64,000 bases of DNA from Larix kaempferi (taxonomy: Eukaryota; Streptophyta; Pinopsida; Pinales; Pinaceae). The notes beneath the pieces are model-generated. The model was not told the DNA's origin. It ran no database searches and saw only the letters and a program-made list of their open reading frames with translations. Both the position numbers and the translations under genes were made by a program. Each line of letters starts with the position of its first letter. Positions within the stretch are counted from its first letter, which is position 1. This document shows positions 54,043-62,788 of the stretch, in pieces. The stretch is taken from contig BSBM01000261.1 of NCBI GenBank assembly GCA_027924585.1, forward strand, positions 876,001-940,000, in the 5' to 3' direction.

Positions 54043-55307
54043 TGTTAAGTCAGTAAATTTTTCTGCATTTTTAGTTTTTTCTCTCTAAATTTTGGTTTGT
54101 TTTTTAGTGTACCTTAGTTAATTGTTGGTTTTCACTTTTGGTTTTTTGCCTTCTTAAGAGCCTTATGAATGCTTGAATAAAGTTTGAGCCCAGTCCTTTC
54201 AGTTTTCATTTGTTTTTGGTCATTTTTATATTGAAAGTGGGTCAATGTGAGTTATATATTCAAAAGGAGAATCAATAATGACTTTAGAGAATAGCTAGAC
54301 TAATGTCCTAAACCAAATAGCTGCCAAAATCTCCGACAAGTTGGAAAAAATTTAGAAAATGGCTAAATTTTGGTTAAAAGGTATTCTTGTAGCGCTACAC
54401 CAAAGTTTAACACAGAGTGCGCTACAGGAATATCGTGGCATGAGTTTTTTGTAATTTCTCGATCTGATTTCCATCATCATGAAGAGTGTGAGTATCTAAT
54501 TGCATTGTGTGAAGTGTTTAACACGTGTATGCAGCATTTGAGCATGATGTTAGTTGGTTGATAATCACGAAGAGAAGACAAGGGCATCATTACAGGTTAT
54601 GCGGGTTCAGTTGCACAGAGACCAGCCAGTTCCGGGTTTAGCTGTCAAGTTTCCCTCGTCACACGCATCATCACTGAGGAGTTAGTGTTTGAGGAGGAGA
54701 CTTCATTGTTGAACGTTGGATTACGTTACTGTGGAAGGAGACAGCTGTGATTCTGGCGCCAGCAGAAATTAGGGCTTTTGAATTCGTTCACCTGCAGCCA
54801 AAGAATTGTTAGGAAGACACCTGTGCTCGAAGAAGAACAATATTAACACCCCAAATTAAAGACATTACGCCACGATGGAGGAGTAATTGACAGGTATTAC
54901 GTATAACCCTCATAGCTGGAGAATTTGGGTTTTTGCTGCTGCGTGTTCTTCTGAAAAAATTGGTTGCTGAGAAGGATGTAATAGCATGAAAGGATGAAGA
55001 ATTCATCACTGAAATAGTTAGCTGAAGCATGATAGGAGGAATTTGCATGACCGTTTCTTTTATGACCTAATCAAAATAGAGCGTCGAAAAAACTCACAGA
55101 ATTGCCTGTAGAACTCAGTTTTGTTTACACAGAGGGAAGTCTGCTAGCTTGATACAGGTGTTACACAGGGAGGTTTGTAGATTTGTGCAGGGGATTTAAA
55201 TATCATTGAAATTGTTATAGCCTGCAGTACTATTTGCCCAGAAAACAGCTTATAAGACACTTCTGAAACCTAAAACTAGACTGTTCCAGTTCCTTGAAAA
55301 GAAAGAA

Positions 55308-55622
55308 ATGGGAAAAAACAGTAAAAGTGGTAAGATTAATAGGGCTGAACCCACAGATTTGACATGGATCCAAAAACTTCCATATTGTGCAGAGCTGTTC
55401 CAACAGGCAGGATGGTTGAAATTCTTCAAGAAGATAGATGGCTTTAATGCCCAAGTATCCTGCAATTTTGCCAAAGGACTTAAGAATGAGATGATCATAA
55501 TGGATCCTTTGAGATTCAAATTGACTGTAGATTTAATTTCAGAAGCCACTGAAATTGATAATGAGGGCGAGCTCTGGTTTAAGAAGTCTCCTTTTGAGTT
55601 TGATCCTCAAAGATACTCATGA
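55308..55622 (+). CDS. LTR-internal ORF, first half
   Basis: A 104-residue frame starts at an ATG (MGKNSKSGKINRAEPTDLTW) inside U3. It reads through QQAGWLKFFKKIDGFNAQVS, FAKGLKN, RFKLTVDLISEATEIDNEGE and LWFKK. The pattern GW-x2-FF-x3-G, V-x3-FA, L-T-x4-IS-x-AT and GE-x-WFKK reminds me of short, TE-associated plant proteins, but I cannot name the family with confidence. The frame stops after FDPQRYS, while the frame one base away stays open and continues with a coiled coil. A one-base indel in this copy near 55590-55620 is the likely cause, so the original protein was probably about 180 residues. Confidence 0.5.
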   Translation: MGKNSKSGKINRAEPTDLTWIQKLPYCAELFQQAGWLKFFKKIDGFNAQVSCNFAKGLKNEMIIMDPLRFKLTVDLISEATEIDNEGELWFKKSPFEFDPQRYS

Positions 55623-55848
55623 TAATTTTCAGGAGTTGGTAATTGATGCAAAAGAGGCACTCAGAAGAAAAAGGGTTGCTGACAGGAATTGCTCAGAATT
55701 AGAAAAGACAGTTCAAACCTTGCAGCATGAAAATGAACACCTGCACAAAAGGATAACTGAGCTGGAGCAAAAGCACAAAAGAGTGAAGAAAAGATCCTCA
55801 AGTCCAGATGGCATAGCTTTGCTAGTGGAGGCATCGAAAGAGATCTAG
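55623..55848 (+). pseudogene. LTR-internal ORF, coiled-coil second half
   Basis: In the frame shifted by one base the DNA encodes THDNFQELVIDAKEALRRKR, then NCSELEKTVQTLQHENEHLH and RITELEQKHKRVKKRSS. The spacing of Leu/Ile/Val residues every three to four positions fits a coiled coil, and the KHKRVKKR run could be a nuclear localisation or nucleic-acid-binding signal. It ends in a TAG at 55846-55848. The frame is open from 55555, overlapping the first half. Confidence 0.5.
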
Positions 55849-55999
55849 GACAGTTAGGTTCATTTAAAGCTTTTTGTTAAAGATTTGCTATTTTTAGCAA
55901 AATTGTAATTTGTAAAAATGTAAATATTATTTTACCTAATCTAGTCATTCGATGGAGGATTAGTAGGAGATACCCTAACTGTTTTTGAGGGATGAAAAA

Positions 56000-56013
56000 C
56001 TATTTAGAGAGGG
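56000..56013 (+). promoter_or_regulatory. TATA-like promoter box of the young Tat-like LTR
   Basis: CTATTTAGAGAGGG matches the form and place of CCTATTTAAAGAGG at 23219 in the other Tat-like LTR. It lies about 150 bp after the LTR-internal frame, so that frame belongs to U3. Confidence 0.5.
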
Positions 56014-56498
56014 AGAAAAGACATTGTAAGGGTTCGAAATTTTGGAGAGCTAGAGGAGGTCTGCAAACTGTGTTTTCATCCAGACTTGTTCACTGCTAAG
56101 TATTGCAAACTCTCATATTGCATTTTTGATGAAACTATGAATATATGACTCCTTATTCCACTTCTGATATGTGTTGGCTTCATTTTAAACTTATACAGTT
56201 TCTTGATTGACAATTTCATTTCTGGTTTTAGGTATAATTTCCAGTGGTGCTTGTCTTTTATTGAATGAACTTCATTGCAATCTTTTGGTGAATTTCTGAG
56301 ATATATATGCATCTTCATGGATATATGTATGTGAATTAGTTTTTACTTATTGGTTGAATATATTCCCTTATGCTCTTGAAGTTTTCTTACCAAAACCTAC
56401 AAAACAAAACCCTAAAAACCTAGTTTGGATTGATTTTATTATTGAGATTGTGTTGGCTTGTTACCTTAGCCTTAGTAACAATTTCTGACACAAACATC

Positions 56499-56999
56499 TT
56501 TGGCGCCGTTGCCGGGGACGAAGCTGAAGCATATCTTCCCTGGGATACTCATCATTTTCCTGGTTTAAGAGGTGAACTTGAACCAGCATTTTTGAAGGCT
56601 ATTTTCACCAAAAAAATCACACTGGCTTCTAAAGGGATTGGGACCAGGAATAAGCATGTTTCTCCATTAAATCTGGGTGTGACAGACCCTGAGCAGATTC
56701 TGAAAACAGCAAACAAACTCAGAAAATCTAAATCTTTACCAACTTTCTGTGATCCTAATCAGTTGGGTGAATCACTAGACCCAGCTGACATTTCACCGTG
56801 TATAAAACCTATCATCTCTGAGAGCAGTTTTCAGGTTTTCACTAATCCTAAAAGTTTCTTGAAGGCTAAGACCTCTTCTCCTGATAAAATACCAATATTT
56901 CAGTTGAAACTAGGAAAGAATACCTTTCAAAAAGGGTCCAGTCAATTTCCTTCCTTTTCAAATCCTAATTTGAAACTTCAGTCTAAACTTCAGTCAACA
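56499..56999 (+). other. Open leader without ATG upstream of gag
   Basis: The gag-pol frame is open from 56430, inside the LTR, through the primer-binding site to the first ATG at 57000: 190 codons with no ATG and no stop. The encoded stretch looks protein-like (FPGLRGELEPAFLKAIFTKK, VTDPEQILKTANKLRKS). It could be translated from a non-AUG codon or after splicing, or could be the relic of a longer gag. Confidence 0.5.
56501..56518 (+). other. Primer-binding site of the young Tat-like element
   Basis: TGGCGCCGTTGCCGGGGA is a known plant Ty3/gypsy site, close to the Asp-tRNA complement used by Athila/Tat elements. It lies within the open reading frame that leads into gag. Confidence 0.9.
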
Positions 57000-59900
57000 A
57001 TGGCAGCTCAAAATCCACCTATGGATATGATGGACAGAATGGTAGCAGCTAGGTATGCACCTTTAGTTTTACCTCAGCCTCTACATCCATTGCCTGGAGG
57101 TGATTACCAGAAATATATGCCTAGGTTCAATGGTCAAGGGGAAACCACTGCTGAGGAACATTGGGAGGCTTTCTTGAGTTATGCTGACAATCAGAATATT
57201 GAGATTAAAGATGTGTGGATGAGGGTTTTTGTTCAGAGTCTAGATGGAGATGTAAGAAAATGGTTTAGAGACTTGCCTGCTAATTCCATTACTATTATTG
57301 AGGAACTCGAAGAGATTTTCATGAGACAGTGGGGAGACCCTAAAGATCACACATACTATATAACTGAGTTTGGAGCTCTCAGAAGAAAGAAAGATGAAAC
57401 TGTTGCAGATTTTTCCAAGAGGTTTAATAAGATGTACAGTAGAATTCCAGCAGAAATTAAACCCACTGAAACATCAGCTAAGTTGACATACGCCAATGCT
57501 TTTGATCATGAATTTTCTTTATTACTCAGAGAGAGGAGACCTATCACCCTGCTGAACATGCAAGATGCAGCCCTAGAGGTAGAGTCTAATTTGGTAGCTT
57601 CAAATAGACTTAAGAATGAAACATCTCAGCAGCTGTATGAAAGAAAAGGAAAGAAAGAAGCTGTCACAGCAGGCTCTGCTTCTCAATCTGCTGAGGCCAA
57701 GATAGATGAGATGGCCAAAATGGTTAAGATCCTTACTGCAAAGTTGAACAAACTAGAGCTTGAAAAGAATTCTGCTAAACCTGCTCCAGAAGCTCAGAGG
57801 AATCCAAATAACCAAAATCAGTTTAGAAGACAATTTGCACCTAGATTCATGCCAAGGGAGCGAAGAAATAATGACATCCAGCAAGAAAGGAGAGAAAATG
57901 AAGATCAAAAAGTGCCCCCACCTTTTCAAAATAACTTGGTTGATGAGGAAGAAATTGATCAGCAGCTGCTTTTTGAAGAAACTGAGACTGATCAGGACAT
58001 GAACCACATTGGAGATAAAATGTTTACAGGCTTTGTTACTGAAGAAGATTTTCTAAATTCTGAATATTATGATGCTGATTTATATGAGATTGAAGATGAT
58101 TTGGAATGTGAAAAAACTGCTGTAAATGTTGCTACCAATCAGAATGGAGTTAAGAAAGTTATTAATCTCAGAACTGGACCGAAACAAGTAGTTCAAGCTC
58201 CTAAGAAGAAAGCTGTTGTTCCTGCTCCAGTTATTCTTGATAAACCAACTGTTAATCCTGTAGCAGAAAAGAAGCAACCTTCAGAAAAACCCAAGAAAAA
58301 TACAGAAATTGAAGAGGTAAACAAGTCAGGTCAACATTTTAGTTTGGAAAATGAATTAGGAAAACTCAAAATTCCTGTGCCATTTTCTGAGCTTATAAAA
58401 AATCCATCATACAAGAATACAGTTTTGAAGGTAATGAATATGCCAAATAATCAGCCAGTTTCAGATATAGTGAACCTTCAGGAAGAAAACCCTAGAATTT
58501 TTATTGGATCAGCTTTAGCTGAGAAGACTGAAAATGAAGCTGGTGCTTCTCCTCCATTTTATATAACTCTGACTGTGCATGAGCAGATGATTCATAACTG
58601 TCTGCTAGATTCAGGAGCATCCCATAATTTGATGCCAAAATCTGTGATGGAAGCCCTGGGCCTTAATGTCACTAATCCTTACCATGATCTATATGCTTTT
58701 GACTCCCGAGCTGTAAAATGTTTAGGAGTGATAAAAGATATGGTTGTCAATCTTACTCAGTTACCCATGAAAAGTGTAATAATGGATGTTGTGGTAGCCG
58801 ACATCACACCAAAATTTGGCTTACTTCTGTCTAGGTCATGGGCTAAGAAAGTTGGAGGAACATTACAGATGGATCTCTCTTATGCAACTATTCCTGTTTT
58901 TGGTGGGGAAAATAGGAGACTTTATAGAGAGTTACAGTTGGCTTACATAGTCACAGATGAGAAAAACCCTACAAATCACCCAATGTATTCTGTGGATAAA
59001 GACCTTGGTTCATGCATACTACAGTTTAGTGAAGAAGAGAATTCTGCTGGTGTGTTACAAGTACAAAAAGATCAGCCTGTAAAACACAGTCAAGAAGAGC
59101 AGGATGTATTGTGGCAGTTGTATTTTGATGGGTCTTCATGCAAAGAAGGTGCTGGAGCTGGAGTTTTATTGATTTCTCCTGGAGGTGAAATGGTGAAACT
59201 TATGTATAAGTTAGAATTTGCTACCACCAACAATACTGCTGAGTATGAGGCCCTGCTATTGGGATTGAAGGCTGCAAAAGATTTAGTAATTCAACAGATT
59301 TCTGCATTTGGCGACTCCGAACTAATTGTTCAACAAGTGAAGAACAAATATCAAGTAAAGCAGGGTTTGTTGAAAGTATATCGAAATGAGGTATGGGATA
59401 TGCTTGAAAATTATTTTATAGCATTTAATATCACTCATATTCCCAGAAATCATTATGAAACTGCAGATTCTTTAGCCCTGGCTGCCACACATTTTAGAAT
59501 TCCAAAAACCACTCAATTAAGGTATCCAATAGAAGTGAGATATAGGCCATGTGTTCCAGATAATGTGAAACATTGGAGGGTTTTTGAAGATGACATTGAA
59601 ATAAAAAAAATTCTCGAGCTGGTAGATGAATTTTCAAACAATCAAATTGATCAAGAAATGGATGAAAAGGATGAACAGTTGGATGAATTTACTACAGAAG
59701 AGATTGCTGGACATAATATTATTGAATTAAAGAGTAATTTCATTCCGAAAGGTCTAGTACCTCTGGAAAGAATATTCACTAAGGATGATACACCTTCCAG
59801 ACCAGTAATCCAGTCTTCAGAAGAAAATGTAGAGGACTACAATATTGGCTCAGCAGAACAGCCCAGAATGGTAAAATTGTCTAAAAACTTAACAGCTGAG

Positions 59901-62642
59901 CAAAGGAGTAGATATATTAGGCTGTTGAGGAAATATATAGATACATTTGCTTGGTCTTACAAGGAGCTGAAAACCTATGACACAGCAGTTATTCAGCATA
60001 AAGTTCCTTTGAAACCTAATGTTAAACCTTTCAGGCAGAAATTAAGAAGAATCAATCCAGCACTGTTCCCTGTTATTGAAAAAGAATTAAAGAAGTTGTT
60101 GGATGCAAAAATAATAGTGCCTCTTAGATATTCTTCTTGGGTGGCAAATTTGGTTCCTGTTAGAAAGAAGAATGGAGAGATTCGATTATGTGTTGACTTC
60201 AGAAATTTGAATCGATCATCATTAAAAGACAATTATCCTCTCCCCAAGATTGAACAGGTTTTGCAGCAGGTGGTTGGAGCTCAAAGGATTTCAATGCTAG
60301 ATGGCTTCTCAGGGTATAATCAGATTGCTATGCACCCTGATGATAAAGAAAAAACAGCTTTTACAACCCCTTGGGGGACATTTATGTATGACAAGATGCC
60401 TTTTGGCTTGATGAATGCTGGAGCAACTTTTCAGAGAGCCATGGATATTGCATTCGTGGGTGAAAAAGATAAGTTTGTGGTTATTTATCTGGATGATATT
60501 ACAGTCTTCTCCAAATCTGATGATGAACATTTGAAACATTTGGAACAAACCTTCACAAAGTGCAGAAAGTTTGGCTTATCCTTGAACCCTAAAAAATCAC
60601 ATTTTGCTGTACAGGAAGGTAAGTTGCTTGGTCACTTGGTATCAGCTAATGGTATCAGGATTGACCCTGAGAGAGTCAAAGCAATACTGAAAATTAGCTT
60701 GCCCAGGAGTAAAAAGGATGTGCAATCATTTATTGGCAAAATAAATTTTCTGAGATGGTTTATTCCTAATTTTGCTGAAACCATTAAGCAAATTACAGGC
60801 ATGTTAAAAAAGGATCAAGAAGTCAAGTGGACTATGGAAGCAAAGACAGCTTTTGAAAAGATTAAAGTGGCTCTAACTGAAGCACCTGTTCTGGTGAGTC
60901 CAAATTTTGACAAAGAATTTCTTACATTTTCTTTTGCCTCAGAAGATACTATTGCTGCTGTATTACTTCAGAAGAATGAAGAAGGATTGGAACAACCAAT
61001 TGCCTTTTTCAGCAAAACACTTAGAGATTCCGAGCTAAAATACAGTATCTTGGAGAAACAAGCCTATGCCCTGGTAAAGGCTTTAAAATTTTTCAGAATT
61101 TATATTTTACACTCCAAGGTTGTTTCATTTGTTCCAAATGCTGCAGTGAAGGATGTTTTGACACAGCCTGATAGTGAAGGAAAGAGGGGAAGGTGGATTG
61201 CCAAAATTATGGAATATGAAGTGGAAATCAGACCTACTAAGCTGGTCAAAGGACAAGGATTGGCCAAACTGCTAGCTGACTCAAATTGTCAGGCACTAGG
61301 GTTACATGCTATGACAGAAGAATCAGGACCTGAAGAAAATCAAGTAATCCTGGAAAAAGAAAGAATCAAGGATTCTTATTCATCTTCAGATTGGTATGCT
61401 GACATTGTCCATTTTCTGTTATTTTTGCAATGTCCAGAACATTTAGACAGAAAAGCTGCCAGGTCCTTGAAATTGAAAACTATTAAATACTGTCTGATAG
61501 AAGGTCAATTGTTTTGGAAAGATCCAGCAGGAATCTTATTAAGGTGTTTAGATCAAGCTGAAATAAAGGAAGTAATTTCAGAATCTCATGAAGGAGCCTG
61601 TGGAGGGCATAAATACTGGAAAACAACAGCTTATAAAATTTTAAGAGCTGGTTACTATTGGCCTTCACTTTTCACAGATGTTTATCAAACTGTAAGAGCT
61701 TGCATACCTTGTCAAAAGTTTGCAGGAAAACAAAAGTTGATGTCTTTACCTTTGAAGCCTATTGTAGTCAATGCCCCTTTTCAGCAGTGGGGCCTGGATT
61801 TTATTGGAGAAATAAACCCAGCATCTTCAGGCCAGCATCATTGGATTTTGACTGCCACAGATTTCTTTACAAAGTGGGTGGAGGCTATCCCCACAAGAAA
61901 TGCCACAGATAAGGTAATTATGGATTTCATAGAAAATAATATTCTGAGCAGGTTTGGTTTCCCACAAAGATTGATTACTGATAATGCCAAAGCATTCAAA
62001 TCCAAGGCAATGGTGGCCTTTTGTGAGAAAAATGGTATTATGCTAAAACACTCAACTCCCTATTATCCTCAGGGAAATGGTCAGGCTGAATCATCTAACA
62101 AAAATATCATTCAGTGCATCAAGAAATTGCTCAAACAGAATAAAAAATCCTGGGATTCAATGTTGAAATATGCATTATGGGCAGATAGGATTACTGTAAA
62201 ACAAGCCATTGGTACTTCACCCTTTCAGCTGGTTTATGGAACAGAAGCAGTATTTCCAGTACAATTGGGAATCCCTGTAATGAAGTTCCTCCAAAATTCT
62301 CAAGAGGAACCAGATGATTTGCAAAGGAGAATTTTTGAAATGATTGAGTTACAACAGAACAGGGAAAAGGTAGATAAAGAAGCCCAGCTGTATAGAGCTA
62401 AAATGAAAACCAGGTTTGACAGAAATATCAAAGATCACATTTTTTCAGAAGGTGAGATGGTTTTAAGATGGGATGCAAGAAAGGAACAGAAGGGGAAACA
62501 TGGAAAATTTGATAATTTATGGTTTGGCCCTTTTCTCATAGCTAAGGTTTTGGAAAATAATACTTTCATATTGCAGTCTTTGGAAGGAGAGGAATTGCTC
62601 AGCCCTGTTAATGGGCGATTCCTCAAGCATTTCTACAGTTAA
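57000..62642 (+). CDS. Intact Tat-like Gag-Pol polyprotein
   Basis: Starting at MAAQNPPMDMMDRM, the frame is 1880 codons; numbering below counts from the open start at 56430. The capsid-like gag is at ~225-390 (WEAFLSYADNQNIEIKDVWM, VRKWFRDLP, FMRQWGDP), with no CCHC knuckle. Protease: LLDSGASHNLMP, D727. Archaeal-like RNase H: YFDGSSCKEG (D900), TAEYEALL (E938), GDSELIVQQV (D962), ADSLALAA (D1013), all four acidic residues kept. RT: LCVDFRNLNR and YLDD (1353-1356). A second RNase H (~1490-1610) has lost its acidic residues (FASEDTIAAVL, EKQAY). Integrase: HHCC zinc site (H1720, H1727, C1758, C1761), then D1790, D1851 and E1887, the D,D35E spacing, then GEMVLRW and GPF. No chromodomain and no envelope-like gene. 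Confidence 0.97.
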   Translation: MAAQNPPMDMMDRMVAARYAPLVLPQPLHPLPGGDYQKYMPRFNGQGETTAEEHWEAFLSYADNQNIEIKDVWMRVFVQSLDGDVRKWFRDLPANSITIIEELEEIFMRQWGDPKDHTYYITEFGALRRKKDETVADFSKRFNKMYSRIPAEIKPTETSAKLTYANAFDHEFSLLLRERRPITLLNMQDAALEVESNLVASNRLKNETSQQLYERKGKKEAVTAGSASQSAEAKIDEMAKMVKILTAKLNKLELEKNSAKPAPEAQRNPNNQNQFRRQFAPRFMPRERRNNDIQQERRENEDQKVPPPFQNNLVDEEEIDQQLLFEETETDQDMNHIGDKMFTGFVTEEDFLNSEYYDADLYEIEDDLECEKTAVNVATNQNGVKKVINLRTGPKQVVQAPKKKAVVPAPVILDKPTVNPVAEKKQPSEKPKKNTEIEEVNKSGQHFSLENELGKLKIPVPFSELIKNPSYKNTVLKVMNMPNNQPVSDIVNLQEENPRIFIGSALAEKTENEAGASPPFYITLTVHEQMIHNCLLDSGASHNLMPKSVMEALGLNVTNPYHDLYAFDSRAVKCLGVIKDMVVNLTQLPMKSVIMDVVVADITPKFGLLLSRSWAKKVGGTLQMDLSYATIPVFGGENRRLYRELQLAYIVTDEKNPTNHPMYSVDKDLGSCILQFSEEENSAGVLQVQKDQPVKHSQEEQDVLWQLYFDGSSCKEGAGAGVLLISPGGEMVKLMYKLEFATTNNTAEYEALLLGLKAAKDLVIQQISAFGDSELIVQQVKNKYQVKQGLLKVYRNEVWDMLENYFIAFNITHIPRNHYETADSLALAATHFRIPKTTQLRYPIEVRYRPCVPDNVKHWRVFEDDIEIKKILELVDEFSNNQIDQEMDEKDEQLDEFTTEEIAGHNIIELKSNFIPKGLVPLERIFTKDDTPSRPVIQSSEENVEDYNIGSAEQPRMVKLSKNLTAEQRSRYIRLLRKYIDTFAWSYKELKTYDTAVIQHKVPLKPNVKPFRQKLRRINPALFPVIEKELKKLLDAKIIVPLRYSSWVANLVPVRKKNGEIRLCVDFRNLNRSSLKDNYPLPKIEQVLQQVVGAQRISMLDGFSGYNQIAMHPDDKEKTAFTTPWGTFMYDKMPFGLMNAGATFQRAMDIAFVGEKDKFVVIYLDDITVFSKSDDEHLKHLEQTFTKCRKFGLSLNPKKSHFAVQEGKLLGHLVSANGIRIDPERVKAILKISLPRSKKDVQSFIGKINFLRWFIPNFAETIKQITGMLKKDQEVKWTMEAKTAFEKIKVALTEAPVLVSPNFDKEFLTFSFASEDTIAAVLLQKNEEGLEQPIAFFSKTLRDSELKYSILEKQAYALVKALKFFRIYILHSKVVSFVPNAAVKDVLTQPDSEGKRGRWIAKIMEYEVEIRPTKLVKGQGLAKLLADSNCQALGLHAMTEESGPEENQVILEKERIKDSYSSSDWYADIVHFLLFLQCPEHLDRKAARSLKLKTIKYCLIEGQLFWKDPAGILLRCLDQAEIKEVISESHEGACGGHKYWKTTAYKILRAGYYWPSLFTDVYQTVRACIPCQKFAGKQKLMSLPLKPIVVNAPFQQWGLDFIGEINPASSGQHHWILTATDFFTKWVEAIPTRNATDKVIMDFIENNILSRFGFPQRLITDNAKAFKSKAMVAFCEKNGIMLKHSTPYYPQGNGQAESSNKNIIQCIKKLLKQNKKSWDSMLKYALWADRITVKQAIGTSPFQLVYGTEAVFPVQLGIPVMKFLQNSQEEPDDLQRRIFEMIELQQNREKVDKEAQLYRAKMKTRFDRNIKDHIFSEGEMVLRWDARKEQKGKHGKFDNLWFGPFLIAKVLENNTFILQSLEGEELLSPVNGRFLKHFYS

Positions 62643-62788
62643 ATGAAGATCATGGTCACTTTTCATTGTATATACCGGTGTGAGTGAGATTGAATAAAGA
62701 CTCCATAGCCCAATGGAAGACTGAAGGCACTAGTCTACAGGTTCTTGAAGCCTCATAGGGAGGACTTCATCCCGCAGCTGGAGCCAGA
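62643..62788 (+). other. Short 3' leader before the 3' LTR
   Basis: 146 bp between the pol stop and the LTR. A GGGAGGAC purine run sits about 30 bases before the LTR start and not next to it; the last bases are CAGCTGGAGCCAGA. Confidence 0.6.

Larger units (their letters stand above)
54043..56496 (+). repeat. 5' LTR of the young Tat-like element
   Basis: It begins TGTTAAGTCAG. The exact end is TCTGACA (56490) or CAAACA (56496), just before the primer-binding site. It contains two overlapping reading frames (55308-55848) upstream of a TATA-like box near 56000. A first, shorter open stretch at 54370-54561 is present in both LTRs. Confidence 0.93.

Noticed and set aside
54370-54561. 63-codon frame present in both LTRs of the young Tat-like element
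   Set aside because: Identity merely reflects the recent LTR duplication; there is no domain, and the start is not an ATG.
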